A stretch of 64,000 nucleotides of DNA, taken from positions 1,054,001 to 1,118,000 of the forward strand of contig NZ_JAUSTJ010000003.1 in NCBI RefSeq assembly GCF_030812785.1, given 5' to 3'. This document shows positions 42,226 to 51,593 of this stretch, in pieces. Numbering within the stretch: position 1 is the stretch's first letter; each line of letters opens with the position of its first letter. A model generated the notes under the pieces. It had not been told where the DNA came from. It made no database searches and was given only the letters and a program-made list of their open reading frames with translations. The position numbers were made by a program, and so were the translations under genes. The stretch is from Sphingomonas kyeonggiensis. GTDB lineage: Bacteria; Pseudomonadota; Alphaproteobacteria; Sphingomonadales; Sphingomonadaceae.

Positions 42226-43181
42226 CGGCATCCTCCATGGCCGAGGCTCGGGACATCGCGGCGCATTTTATAGCGCGCATGGATTCCGGCACGTGGAGCG
42301 AGTCTGACGAGGCCAAGCTTCAAGCGTGGCTTTCAGAAGATCTGAAGCGCCACGGGTTGTTTCTCGAGATGCAGGCCGAGTGGTTGGCGCTCACGCCCTC
42401 TGTGGAAACGTCAGCCCTGACAGCTCCGGAAGATCTAGGCGAGCCGGAGGCGGGGTCGCGACGATGGGCGCGGCGCGGCATCCTCGGCGGGATCGCGGCT
42501 TCCGCCGCAATCGTTTTCGGTTGCACGCGATGGGCGGAGGGGCCGTCCGAATTCTCCACGCGTCTGGGCGAGATCCGCCGCCTGCCCCTCTCCGATGGAT
42601 CGGTGATGACCATCAACTCGGGCAGCAATCTCAGTGTCGCCATGGAGAAGCGGTCGCGTCAGGTGGAGCTGGCCCAGGGAGAAGCCTGGTTCGAGGTTGC
42701 CAAGGACGCGCACCGGCCCTTTGTCGTGACCGCGGGCAATGTTCGGGTTCGCGCGGTCGGTACGGCCTTTTCCGTGCGCCGCCGCGAGACGGGCGTGGAA
42801 GTCCAGGTCACGGAGGGCGTGGTGGAGACCTGGTCCGACGGGGACCGCAGCCTGCGCATGCGATTGAAGGCCGGCGACCGCGCCATGCTCAGTGCCCATG
42901 CCGTACTCGACTATGAGACGGACATTTCTTCTTCGGTCGACCGCTCGCTCGCCTGGAGAAGCGGAATGATCGATCTGGATGGCCGCACGCTCGCCGACGC
43001 GGCCGAGGAGTTCAACCGCTACAACACACGCCAGATCATCATCGCGGATTCGCGGGTTGCTCGGGAGGAACTCTCGGGCCTGTTTCGTATCAATGATCCC
43101 GAAGGCTTCGCCGAGACCGTGAAGACCAGTCTCGGCGTGTCGGTCGATATGACGCAATCGGAGATCATCCGGATAAAATGA
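42222..43181 (+). CDS. FecR family anti-sigma factor
   Basis: This is a 319-residue protein from the ATG at 42222, overlapping the sigma stop as ATGA; an in-frame GTG at 42216 adds two residues. The N-terminal DUF4880 part includes Ser-Glu-Ser-Asp-Glu-Ala-Lys-Leu-Gln-Ala-Trp-Leu. One membrane segment lies near residues 86-105. The periplasmic FecR domain (Leu-Pro-Leu-Ser-Asp-Gly-Ser, Gly-Glu-Ala-Trp-Phe-Glu-Val-Ala) and the C-terminal DUF4974/STN-like part (Glu-Phe-Asn-Arg-Tyr-Asn) follow. It relays the signal from the TonB receptor downstream to the sigma factor. Confidence 0.92.
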   Translation: MTASSMAEARDIAAHFIARMDSGTWSESDEAKLQAWLSEDLKRHGLFLEMQAEWLALTPSVETSALTAPEDLGEPEAGSRRWARRGILGGIAASAAIVFGCTRWAEGPSEFSTRLGEIRRLPLSDGSVMTINSGSNLSVAMEKRSRQVELAQGEAWFEVAKDAHRPFVVTAGNVRVRAVGTAFSVRRRETGVEVQVTEGVVETWSDGDRSLRMRLKAGDRAMLSAHAVLDYETDISSSVDRSLAWRSGMIDLDGRTLADAAEEFNRYNTRQIIIADSRVAREELSGLFRINDPEGFAETVKTSLGVSVDMTQSEIIRIK

Positions 43182-43279
43182 GGAAATAAATTCGAGGCGG
43201 CGGGAAGGATTTTTCCATAAATCGTCTCAAATACAAGTGCGGGGACAATACTCCGCCAGAAAAAATATGGGGGAGGAAG

Positions 43280-46200
43280 ATGAATATTTCCACTGTTCGT
43301 GGAGCCCTGCTCGTGTCTTCGGCAATCGTCTGTGCGGCTGTGTCGCCGGCGCGCGCTGAGGCCCAGGTCCGCCAATTCTCGATTGAGGCGCAGTCCGCCG
43401 ATACTGCGATCAGCCAGCTTGGGCGCCAGGGCGGTATCCAGATCGTGGCGGCGCGTCGCGTGACCCGCGCGGTGCGTACCAATGCCGTGCGCGGCGAGAT
43501 GCGTGCGGAAGAGGCGCTGACCCGGCTGCTCGCCGGTACGGGGCTGACGGCGCGGCGCACGGGCCCGACTTCCTTTGCCATCATTTCGAGGACCCCGTCG
43601 CCGACACCGCCGGGCGGCGGCGTGCCGACAAGCTCTGCCGCGGCAGCTCCGAGCCAGACCGCTCTTGCCCAGCGCGTGTCGGCGCCCGGCGCGGCGCCGC
43701 AGGACGCCGGGCAGGAGGCATCCGCCGCGGAAGAGGCCATCGTGGTCACTGGATTCCGCGGCAGCCTTGCCAAGGCACAGGACCTGAAGCGCAGGGCCAT
43801 CAACGTCACCGAGAGTATCTTGGCCGAGGACATGGCCAAGATGCCCGATCTCAATCTCTCGGAGTCGATCCAGAGGCTGCCGGGCGTGGCGATCTCTCGC
43901 GAAGGCGGTGAAGGCCGCAACATCACGCTGCGCGGCTTCTCGCCGGATTTCACCCGCACCACGCTGAACGGGATGGAAGTGCCGGCCAGCAGCGACGGCC
44001 TCGATTCCGGCGGGTTCACCATCAATGCCGGCCGCGCGTTCGACTTCCACGTCTTCGCCTCGGAACTGTTCAACCGGATCGACGTCCAGAAGACCCAGCG
44101 CGCCTCGATCGAGGAAGGCGGCATCGCCGGCACGGTCGATCTCTATTCGGCCAAGCCGTTCGACTTCAAAGGCTTCCACATCGTCGGGTCGGCCCAGGGC
44201 GGCTATAACCAGATGACGCGCAAGGTCGATCCGCGCGCGACGCTGATGATTTCCGATACCTTCGCCAATGATACGATCGGCATCCTGCTATCCGCGGCCT
44301 ATTCCAAGCGCACGGTTTATCAGGAGGGTTTTGCCAGCGTCCGCTGGACCTCGCCCTTCGTCAATGGCGACAGCTGGGCAGACACCAATCCGACGGTTAC
44401 CGGCACGCCGACCAATTGCGGTGCGGCCGACCGGCTCGATTGCCTCTGGGCGCCGCGGCTGCCGCGTGCGGATTTTTTCGGCAATGACCAGAAGCGGCTT
44501 GGCCTGACCGGCTCGCTCCAGGTGAAGCCCGTCGACGGCATGAAGATCAGCTTCGACGTGCTCTATTCCCAGCTGGACAACGACCGGTATAATTACAATT
44601 CGATGGAGTGGCTGCTGACGCACGGCACGGCGGGCAACTTCGTCGGCCAGACGCCACTGTCCTTCACCATTGCGCCTGACGGCAAGCAGCTCATAGCGGC
44701 GGCCTTCAACGACGTGACCTCCTGGTATGAGAGCCGGCACCAGACTTCGACCTCGAGGTTCCAGCAATATGTGCTGTCGGGAGATTATCAGCTCTCCGAT
44801 ACGCTCAAGTTCGACGCCATGGTGGGCACCGCGCGCGACGCTGCCGACCGTAGCGAGCTGCGCTTCTACGCGCGCTCGGTCCCCCATTATTATGCCTATG
44901 ACTATCGCGACAGCGTCGATGTCGCGAAGGTCAGCTTTGGGAATTACGACCCGAACAACGTCGCCAATTTCATCGATGCGACGACAGCTGCGAACCGGCT
45001 AAACAATGTCGTGAAGGACAATTTCACGGCCAAGGCCAATCTCACGTTCGAAAAGGGTGCATTCACCGCGCAGCTGGGCGTCGCCCATAACCGCCGGCTG
45101 GTCCGCTACTCCGAAGCGCAGGGCGACCTGCCGGGCTTCGCGCCGCAGAAGTACCTGACCAGCTTCCCGATCGAACATTTCGGGGACGGCGTCGTCGATG
45201 GCGGCCTGCCCACCTTCGCGGTGATCGATTTCGACAAGATCGCGAGTTCGGGGCTGATCTCGTCGAACTATCCGACGAACCTGGGCGCGGGTTGGGAGGT
45301 CACCGAGAAGACGACGGGCGGCTATGGCGAAGTTAGCGGCGAAATCTCGATCGGTGCGATGAAGCTGCGGCTAGATGGCGGCGTGCGCTATGTGCGGACC
45401 GATGTCGGCTCCAGCGCCGTGATCGGGACCTCGCCGGTCACGGTCGATCGTCACTATGACAATTTCCTGCCGTCTTTCAACGCGGCGCTCAACATCACGT
45501 CGGATCTGGTAGCGCGCTTCGCCTATGCCCGCTCGATGACGCGGCCGGGCCTCGCGGCACTGAACATTGCCGCACCGGTGTTCGAGTATACGACGCGTAC
45601 AGTGAGCAATCTCGGCGACCCCAACCTCAAGCCGTACCTTTCGAACGACTTCGACCTCGGCCTCGAATGGTATTTCGGCAAGGGCGGCCTTATCGCGATC
45701 GGCGGCTTCAAGAAGAATATCGTGAGCTCGCTGACAACCTCGGTCGTCCAGCAGGCGGTGCCCACCGAGTTCTGGGCCGCGATCTATGCCGATCCGCGCT
45801 ACAGCCCGTCCTACAATGCCGATCCAAAGACCGCGCAGTACACCTTCTACAAGACGGTGAACTCGCCCGGCGGCAACAGCGTCACCGGCTTCGAGGCGAC
45901 GCTCAACCTGCCGTTCACCTTCCTGCCGGGGCTGCTCTCGAACCTTGGTTTCGCCTCCAACTACACCCATGTCTCGGCGCGGGATTCGACGGGCCTTTCG
46001 CCCAATTCGTATAATTTCACCGGCTATTACGACACCGGCAAGATGGGCCTGCGCGTCTCGGTCAACAAGCGCGACGACTATCTGCTGAGCGAGCCAGGCG
46101 GCAACGGCCATGTCCAGGAGCGCAAATACGGCCCGACCCAGGTCGACCTCTCGGCCTATTACAACCTCACCAAGCGGCTGAGCCTCAACGTGCAGGGCAT

Positions 46201-46318
46201 CAACATCACCAACGAGAAGGAGCGGATCTACGGCACCGGTGACGGGTCGCAGTATCTGGTCCGCGAATTCTCGAAGACGGGCGCGCAGTGGTTCGTGGGC
46301 GCGCGCTACCAGTTCTGA
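43280..46318 (+). CDS. TonB-dependent transducer/receptor with STN domain (pectin locus)
   Basis: This 1012-residue protein starts at ATG 43280 behind GGGGGAGGA. Residues 1-30 are a signal peptide, about 33-100 an STN signalling domain (Phe-Ser-Ile-Glu-Ala-Gln-Ser-Ala-Asp-Thr-Ala), and a Pro-rich linker follows. The TonB box/plug region has Ile-Val-Val-Thr-Gly-Phe-Arg-Gly-Ser, then Leu-Pro-Gly-Val-Ala-Ile-Ser-Arg, and a barrel ends Tyr-Gln-Phe. The build fits FecA-type transducers that signal through FecR and FecI. Downstream esterase and pectin methylesterase genes suggest import of pectin oligosaccharides. Confidence 0.92.
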   Translation: MNISTVRGALLVSSAIVCAAVSPARAEAQVRQFSIEAQSADTAISQLGRQGGIQIVAARRVTRAVRTNAVRGEMRAEEALTRLLAGTGLTARRTGPTSFAIISRTPSPTPPGGGVPTSSAAAAPSQTALAQRVSAPGAAPQDAGQEASAAEEAIVVTGFRGSLAKAQDLKRRAINVTESILAEDMAKMPDLNLSESIQRLPGVAISREGGEGRNITLRGFSPDFTRTTLNGMEVPASSDGLDSGGFTINAGRAFDFHVFASELFNRIDVQKTQRASIEEGGIAGTVDLYSAKPFDFKGFHIVGSAQGGYNQMTRKVDPRATLMISDTFANDTIGILLSAAYSKRTVYQEGFASVRWTSPFVNGDSWADTNPTVTGTPTNCGAADRLDCLWAPRLPRADFFGNDQKRLGLTGSLQVKPVDGMKISFDVLYSQLDNDRYNYNSMEWLLTHGTAGNFVGQTPLSFTIAPDGKQLIAAAFNDVTSWYESRHQTSTSRFQQYVLSGDYQLSDTLKFDAMVGTARDAADRSELRFYARSVPHYYAYDYRDSVDVAKVSFGNYDPNNVANFIDATTAANRLNNVVKDNFTAKANLTFEKGAFTAQLGVAHNRRLVRYSEAQGDLPGFAPQKYLTSFPIEHFGDGVVDGGLPTFAVIDFDKIASSGLISSNYPTNLGAGWEVTEKTTGGYGEVSGEISIGAMKLRLDGGVRYVRTDVGSSAVIGTSPVTVDRHYDNFLPSFNAALNITSDLVARFAYARSMTRPGLAALNIAAPVFEYTTRTVSNLGDPNLKPYLSNDFDLGLEWYFGKGGLIAIGGFKKNIVSSLTTSVVQQAVPTEFWAAIYADPRYSPSYNADPKTAQYTFYKTVNSPGGNSVTGFEATLNLPFTFLPGLLSNLGFASNYTHVSARDSTGLSPNSYNFTGYYDTGKMGLRVSVNKRDDYLLSEPGGNGHVQERKYGPTQVDLSAYYNLTKRLSLNVQGINITNEKERIYGTGDGSQYLVREFSKTGAQWFVGARYQF

Positions 46319-46325
46319 CACCTTC

Positions 46326-46363
46326 GGGGCCGTCGGGCGCCTCCCGCCGACGGCCCTCTTTTT
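46326..46363 (+). terminator. Strong intrinsic terminator after the receptor
   Basis: GGGCCGTCGG at 46327-46336 pairs perfectly with CCGACGGCCC at 46347-46356, followed by TCTTTTT. It lies between the receptor and the esterase gene, which could make receptor mRNA more abundant than enzyme mRNA. Confidence 0.85.
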
Positions 46364-46384
46364 CGCTTCTTCGGGGTATTTTAC

Positions 46385-47362
46385 ATGCCGAACCTGAGCC
46401 TGTTGCCGCTGGCGCTCCTGGCCGCTGCCATGATGAGTGCCGGCGGCGTTCCGTTGCGTGATGTCGATGACAGCTACACGATCGGCCAGCGCTTCGAGCA
46501 ATATCGCGACAAATATCCTGGCATCGCTTGGGCTCCGGTGACCTGGCGGGAAGGGCAGTCGGTGCTGTTCGACCGGCCGTACAAGAACAGCGGCATGCGT
46601 GACCTGCATATCGACATCTTCAAGGCGGCTCCCGAATCGCCCGCCAGGCATCAAGGCATTGTCCTGGTTCATGGCGGTGGCTGGAGTGCCGGCAACAAGA
46701 ACCATTTTTACGCGCTGGCCAATTTGCTGGCCCAGCGCGGCTACACCGTGTTCCTGCCCGAGTTCCGGCTGTCGCCCGAGGCACCCTATCCGGCGGGCAT
46801 GATCGACATTGGCGACGCGCTTGTCTGGGCACGAGAGCACGCCGCCGAGCTAGAACTCAGTCCCGACAGGATTGCGATCGCTGGTGCGTCCTCGGGCGGG
46901 CAGATGGCATCGCTGCTCGCCTATGCCGGCCCCTCCGGCTTGTTCGGCGAAGGCCGGGACCGGCGCGCAAACGCCCTGATCGATCTGGACGGCGTTCTCG
47001 ACTTCACGCTTCCCGAGACGCTCAAATATGAGGATGCCGCCAAGGAGGCTTCCCCGGCCGCGCGCTGGCTGGGCGGATCCTATGGGTCGGCAGCATCGCG
47101 CTGGCGTGAGGCGAGCGCGGCCAGTCATGTCGGCCCGAACGCGGTGCCGACCCTCATTCTCGGCAGCGGCATTCCCCGCTTCACCCAGGGCAAGGACGAG
47201 GTGTTCGCCGCTCTGGACCGATACCATGTCGCGCACCGCGAGTTTCACTTCGAGAACGCGCCGCACGACTTCTGGTTGTTCGAGCCTTGGCTTCCGCGAG
47301 CAGCCAGCGAGATCGACAGCTTTCTCAGTCAGGTCGTTGCGAAGAAGGGGAGGGCGAAGTGA
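46385..47362 (+). CDS. Secreted carbohydrate esterase-like alpha/beta hydrolase
   Basis: The 325-residue protein has a signal peptide (hydrophobic residues 4-20). It has the oxyanion motif His-Gly-Gly-Gly-Trp near residue 97, a nucleophile Gly-Ala-Ser-Ser-Gly-Gly near 167 and a late His in Ala-Pro-His-Asp-Phe-Trp. It belongs to the acetyl-xylan/feruloyl-type esterase-lipase group. Together with the pectin methylesterase downstream, whose GTG start overlaps its stop as GTGA, it likely removes acetyl or other esters from pectic oligosaccharides. Confidence 0.88.
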   Translation: MPNLSLLPLALLAAAMMSAGGVPLRDVDDSYTIGQRFEQYRDKYPGIAWAPVTWREGQSVLFDRPYKNSGMRDLHIDIFKAAPESPARHQGIVLVHGGGWSAGNKNHFYALANLLAQRGYTVFLPEFRLSPEAPYPAGMIDIGDALVWAREHAAELELSPDRIAIAGASSGGQMASLLAYAGPSGLFGEGRDRRANALIDLDGVLDFTLPETLKYEDAAKEASPAARWLGGSYGSAASRWREASAASHVGPNAVPTLILGSGIPRFTQGKDEVFAALDRYHVAHREFHFENAPHDFWLFEPWLPRAASEIDSFLSQVVAKKGRAK

Positions 47363-48468
47363 TCCGGACGGGCTTTCTTGGGCTGGCGGCGGCGGCGATC
47401 TTTCTTCCTGCTTTTACCCCGGTGCCGGGGCCGCGCGAACTGACCGTCAGGCCGGTCTGCGGCAAGGCGGCGCGATCCTGCTATCCCTCGATCGCGGCGG
47501 CCCTGAAGGCTGCGACGGCCGATCGTTCGGGACGCTGGGTGACGATCGGGATCGCGCCCGGCGACTATCGCGAGAAACCCGTCGTGACCCGTGACCGGGT
47601 GCGACTGATCGGAAGCGGGCAGGGTAAGACACGGCTGCATTTCGATGCGGTGGCCCAGACCGCCAAGGCCTATCATCGCGCCGGCTGGGGGACTCCGGGC
47701 TCGGCGACGCTCACCATAGATGCGCAGGACGTGACCGTTACCGGGATCACGGTCGAGAACCGCTATGATTATCTCGCCAATGATCGTTTGCCGGACGGCG
47801 ATCCCGCGAAGATCGGAAATCCCCAGGCCGTGGCCCTGCTGCTCGACATCCATAGCGATCGCGTGCTGCTCGATCGGGTCGATCTGCTCGGCTATCAGGA
47901 TACGCTGTTCGCGAACGGGGGACGCGGGCTGATCCGAAACAGCCTGATCGCGGGGAACATCGATTTCATCTTCGGCAACGGGCAATTGCTGATCGAGGAC
48001 AGCGAGATCCGCTCACGCCGGCGCAGCGCCTCCTACACGCCCGGCGAATTCCAGTCCTTCATCGCCGCACCCTCGACCCAGCTCTCGCAGGAACATGGCA
48101 TTATATTCTATCGCGCGCGCCTGACGCGCGAGGCGGGGGTACCGGACGGCGCGGTGGCGCTGGCACGGCCCTGGCACCCGACAACAAGCTTTGCCGATGG
48201 CCGCTATGCGGATCCCCGTGCGGTGGGGCAGGTCTCGTTCATCGACTGCATCATAGGCCCACATATCCATCCCGACCATTGGACGGAGATGAAGGGCACC
48301 GCGCGCGACGGCACGATGCGCGACGTATTCCTCGCCCAGGATTCGCGCTTCCTGGAAGTCGGGTCACGTGGCCCCGGGTCCCGGAAGCGGGATATCGGTC
48401 TGACCTGGAATGGCGAGGTTGATATTCACAGGATCCGGGCAGCGTTTTTCCGCGGGTGGCGCTTCTAA
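47359..48468 (+). CDS. Pectin methylesterase (CE8)
   Basis: The 369-residue product starts with GTG at 47359, overlapping the upstream stop. A signal peptide occupies about residues 1-20. The beta-helix pectinesterase motifs are present: Pro-Gln-Ala-Val-Ala-Leu with Gln156, Gly-Tyr-Gln-Asp-Thr-Leu at 178-183 with the acid Asp181, Asp-Phe-Ile-Phe-Gly with nucleophile Asp202, and Ala-Arg-Pro-Trp with the conserved Arg. It removes methyl groups from pectin galacturonate, giving pectate and methanol. Translational coupling with the esterase indicates a shared role. Confidence 0.92.
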   Translation: MIRTGFLGLAAAAIFLPAFTPVPGPRELTVRPVCGKAARSCYPSIAAALKAATADRSGRWVTIGIAPGDYREKPVVTRDRVRLIGSGQGKTRLHFDAVAQTAKAYHRAGWGTPGSATLTIDAQDVTVTGITVENRYDYLANDRLPDGDPAKIGNPQAVALLLDIHSDRVLLDRVDLLGYQDTLFANGGRGLIRNSLIAGNIDFIFGNGQLLIEDSEIRSRRRSASYTPGEFQSFIAAPSTQLSQEHGIIFYRARLTREAGVPDGAVALARPWHPTTSFADGRYADPRAVGQVSFIDCIIGPHIHPDHWTEMKGTARDGTMRDVFLAQDSRFLEVGSRGPGSRKRDIGLTWNGEVDIHRIRAAFFRGWRF

Positions 48469-48913
48469 ATCTAAGCTGGCAATCGCATATTGGATTTCTG
48501 CACCTGGCCTTTGAAAAGCTGTGGGAGATCGCCCCATGCCGCCGCTCGCGCCCGGCGGCGATCGTGTGGCTACGTGAGATATGCCCCTCGACACGCCATG
48601 CAAATCCGAGGTTTGCGGCCGTTCCAACCGACCCCGAGGCTGGAACAGCTGCCCGCCTTGGGAAAGGTGCTGCGCGGGTTGGCGGGTTCCGTGGCGCGCG
48701 AGAAATTAGCGTCATTGCTCCCTAAGTGACGAGGGATAGCGTGCGGCCTGGCGGCATGGCCATCGCTCTCTGGCCGCACCGTTCCTTACAGGGATTGATT
48801 TCCCTCGCCCGCTCCCCGTTGTGACCCACCGATGCGAGGGGCACGCTGTCCGGCTTGCCAAAGGGTTTGCTATATAAGGGGATGAAGGCGCCTATATCCC
48901 GAGAGAAGAGAAA
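48469..48913. other. Intergenic region, nothing recognised
   Basis: No gene is supported. The stretch just before 48914 includes the AT-rich TTGCTATATAAGGGG, which could be part of a promoter for the GGDEF gene pair. Confidence 0.4.
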
Positions 48914-49156
48914 TTGGTGACGGCATTTGCGAATATCTTGCATGCTGGAACGTTGCTGGTGGTCAATGCGATCCTGGCACTGCTGTCAGCGGCGATTTTC
49001 ATCGTTCTATATGCAACGCGGCCGAAGGTCGCTGCATCCAAAGGCGTCCTGCTCTGGGGGCTGGGATATGGCGCGATTGCGCTTGGTTTCTGCATCCTCA
49101 TTCTGCCTGCATTCAAAGTCGAATTTCTTATTTCGTTCTCCTTGCCAACCTCTTGA
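48914..49156 (+). CDS. N-terminal membrane part of a frameshifted GGDEF gene
   Basis: The 80-residue product starts at GTG 48914 and has two or more hydrophobic segments (about residues 8-32 and 45-66). It ends at TGA 49154-49156. The next frame, read from just before this stop, continues with Phe-Val-Leu-Leu-Ala-Asn-Leu-Leu-Ile-Asp-Ala-Gly, a natural extension of a multi-helix sensor. So this is most likely the 5' part of one diguanylate cyclase gene broken by a 1-base indel near 49130. A separate membrane peptide coupled by the TTGA overlap is possible but less likely. Confidence 0.55.
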   Translation: MVTAFANILHAGTLLVVNAILALLSAAIFIVLYATRPKVAASKGVLLWGLGYGAIALGFCILILPAFKVEFLISFSLPTS

Positions 49157-50148
49157 TTGATGCCGGGACAATTCTCACCCTGTTCGGCGTCGCGATCTAC
49201 CTGCAGCGTTGGGGGTGGGAGCTCTGGGCATTGCTCCCGGCGGCTATTCTCGGATGTATCGAGATCGTCCTCGTTATAGCGGGCGGCGAAAGCTACCGCG
49301 TGATGGTTCCGCTGGGTGCTGGATTGCGCGCGATTGTCACGATTGCGACGGCCATCGCCCTTTGGCGATGCGCGGATGACGCACGCCAAATGGCGGCCCG
49401 CTTGGCCAGCGTTTTTCACTTGGTCTGGGCGGCCATGCTGGGTTTGCGCATCATCTGGTGGCTCGGGCACCCCATCGCCGATACGGCGATGGATCCGACT
49501 TCGACTTTCGGACTTCTGTCACGCCTGTTGCTGACCTGGGCGATTACGCCAAGCTACTTATGGATGCTAACGCGGGAATTGGATGCAGAGCTCATCCGGC
49601 AGGCGCGTCAAGATCCTCTCACCGGCGTGGCAAATCGGAGGGTGATCTGGGCCGAAGGGGAAAAATGGGCAGGAACGGGCAGCCGAAAGCGTCAGTATCT
49701 GGCAGTCCTGATTATCGACATCGACCATTTCAAGGCTGTGAACGATAATTGGGGGCATGGTGTGGGCGACGAAGTGCTGGTCGGGGTTGCGCATAGCTTG
49801 GCACAGCATATGCGGGACGAGGATCTGTTGGCCCGCATCGGAGGGGAAGAGTTCATGGCCCTGGTACGCCATGACGGCCCGAGCATCGACCAAGCCACAG
49901 ATGCCATCAGGGCGATAGCGGAAAGGCTTCGTCAGGCCATTGAGAAAGACGCATTCGCTTTGCCTTCCGGTGGGAATCTGGTTTGTACGGCCAGCATCGG
50001 CTACGCGATATCGTTGCGCGGCCAATATCAATGGAAGGATATTGTGGAGGCCGCCGACGGAGCGCTCTACGACGCGAAGAGGAACGGGCGTAACCAGGTC
50101 ATGGGCAGCGTTTACGAACCGAAGGCGGTACACGCGAAAGCCGACTGA
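49153..50148 (+). CDS. Diguanylate cyclase (GGDEF), split by frameshift
   Basis: From the TTG at 49153 this encodes 331 residues: several membrane helices (about 1-140), then a GGDEF domain from about 165. The active site is Gly-Gly-Glu-Glu-Phe near 237, with the inhibitory RxxD site (Arg-Asp-Glu-Asp) five residues before it. Asp-Pro-Leu-Thr-Gly-Val-Ala-Asn-Arg and Asp-Ile-Asp-His-Phe-Lys-Ala-Val-Asn-Asp are also intact. It should make cyclic di-GMP and be product-inhibited, if translated. The first helices lie in another frame upstream, so membrane insertion may be faulty. Confidence 0.85.
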   Translation: MIDAGTILTLFGVAIYLQRWGWELWALLPAAILGCIEIVLVIAGGESYRVMVPLGAGLRAIVTIATAIALWRCADDARQMAARLASVFHLVWAAMLGLRIIWWLGHPIADTAMDPTSTFGLLSRLLLTWAITPSYLWMLTRELDAELIRQARQDPLTGVANRRVIWAEGEKWAGTGSRKRQYLAVLIIDIDHFKAVNDNWGHGVGDEVLVGVAHSLAQHMRDEDLLARIGGEEFMALVRHDGPSIDQATDAIRAIAERLRQAIEKDAFALPSGGNLVCTASIGYAISLRGQYQWKDIVEAADGALYDAKRNGRNQVMGSVYEPKAVHAKAD

Positions 50149-50452
50149 CTCCATGGCTGGCTACGCGGCATCGGGCTGATCGAAATCGGCCGAGCGAACA
50201 GGATCCGGCATCGCCTGAAGCTATGCGGAGCTGCCTATCGCCGGGGTAAGGCACGGACCGGTACTTCCAGAAGCGCTACCTGGCACACTCCCTTGTGAAG
50301 CCCTCGCCTGGCTCCGATGTGCGTGCCGTCGGTCGCTTCAGACCACAAGTCTTGCTGCTTACGCTTGGTGGAGGCTCCTGGACCGTTGGCAGGCGCACGG
50401 TGGGCGCGTAGAGTCGGGACAGCGCCAATTTCCGATGTTGGGACTGGATAGC
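50149..50452. other. Intergenic region, nothing recognised
   Basis: No gene, repeat or clear regulatory site was seen between the GGDEF gene and the small membrane protein. Confidence 0.4.
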
Positions 50453-50791
50453 ATGTCTCGGTCTATCAACCTGCGGACGGTCCAGGCATTCATGGCCCTG
50501 GCCTATGGGCTGCTCGCCGCCATCGCGGTTGCACGCGAGCCGAGCCTTGTCTCCGCGTTCCTTGCGGTCGGGATGGCGGTCGGTGCCTATTTGACCGGAA
50601 GGGCCGTGCCCGATGTCCATATACCCGCGACGATGATCCTGCGTGTTTGCGGCATTGGCGCAGTCGTTCTGGTTGTGGGTCTGGCAACGGATCTGTTCGG
50701 CAGTTCGCATGCGCTTGGCTGGGCGACGGCGGTGATGGGATATTGTGCGGGCAACAGGCTGAAAGCCGCGGGTGTCCGCGTGCCAGCCTAA
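50453..50791 (+). CDS. Small membrane protein of unknown function
   Basis: From the ATG at 50453 this encodes 112 residues with about four hydrophobic segments (near 12-32, 36-55, 64-84 and 90-105), separated by short loops and a His/Arg-rich end. An upstream in-frame ATG (50435) adds six residues. No family is recognised. Codon use is normal for the window. It stands alone between the GGDEF gene and the second sigma locus. Confidence 0.5.
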   Translation: MSRSINLRTVQAFMALAYGLLAAIAVAREPSLVSAFLAVGMAVGAYLTGRAVPDVHIPATMILRVCGIGAVVLVVGLATDLFGSSHALGWATAVMGYCAGNRLKAAGVRVPA

Positions 50792-50996
50792 CACTCGGGA
50801 GGCCTCCGGGGCTCAAGGGTCGATGGGAAGGGCGCGCTGCGTCCCTTTGTTGGTTCAGCGATGCTCCCTTACCTGGCACGTCAGCCTCGAGCGGATTCAT
50901 GGGTCCATTGGCGATATCGTCCCTCGCGATGCGGCATTTTTCGATTACAGTTCCGGGGACCGTGATTGTCTTGGTTCAGCGAAGCTGCCGCATTCC

Positions 50997-51593
50997 GTGG
51001 CGCAGATCGGATTTGACCATTTGGACAGGGATGCGGCAGTCCGAGCCTGGTTCTGCGAAGAGGTGCTCCCTCTGGAGGGGGCGCTGTTGCGCTTCATCCG
51101 GAGGAACTGGCCGACGGCCGACGATGCGACCGATCTGATGCATGACGTCTACGAACTTGCGATCACAGGTGCCAGGACCGCCATTCCGCAAAACACGCCG
51201 GGATATCTGTTCACGGTCGCGCGCAATCACCTGATCAACCGCGCAAAGCGGGCGCGGATCGTGTCCTTCGATCTAGTTGCCGACCTCGAAGCCGTAGCGG
51301 CGGGCATAGACATGTTCGAAGCCGAACGACAGCTGCATGCACGCGATGCGTTGCGGCGGGTTCAGGCCGGAATGGAAAAGCTGTCGCCTCGCGTGCGGGA
51401 GATCGTGCTGCTGCGCAAGGTCGAGGGTCTCGATGTTGCCGAGACCTCGCAAAGGCTTGGCATTGGCAAGGACGCGGTCAATCATCAACTGGCGATGGGC
51501 ATGAAGGCACTCGCCGACCATATGCTGGGAGGTGCCGGAAAGATCGTGCGGCGCAGATACACCGCGCGGCGGACAGGAAGGGGTGAAGCGTGA
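50997..51593 (+). CDS. FecI-like ECF sigma factor, second locus
   Basis: The frame is open well upstream, but family resemblance begins near Asp-Arg-Asp-Ala-Ala-Val-Arg-Ala-Trp-Phe. A GTG at 50997 gives 198 residues; the start is uncertain because no strong ribosome site is seen. Region 2 has Asp-Ala-Thr-Asp-Leu-Met-His-Asp-Val-Tyr-Glu and Phe-Thr-Val-Ala-Arg-Asn-His-Leu. Region 4 has Leu-Ser-Pro-Arg-Val-Arg-Glu-Ile-Val-Leu-Leu-Arg-Lys. Its TGA overlaps the FecR GTG (GTGA), so the pair is coupled. It should drive the TonB receptor that follows. Confidence 0.88.
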   Translation: MAQIGFDHLDRDAAVRAWFCEEVLPLEGALLRFIRRNWPTADDATDLMHDVYELAITGARTAIPQNTPGYLFTVARNHLINRAKRARIVSFDLVADLEAVAAGIDMFEAERQLHARDALRRVQAGMEKLSPRVREIVLLRKVEGLDVAETSQRLGIGKDAVNHQLAMGMKALADHMLGGAGKIVRRRYTARRTGRGEA

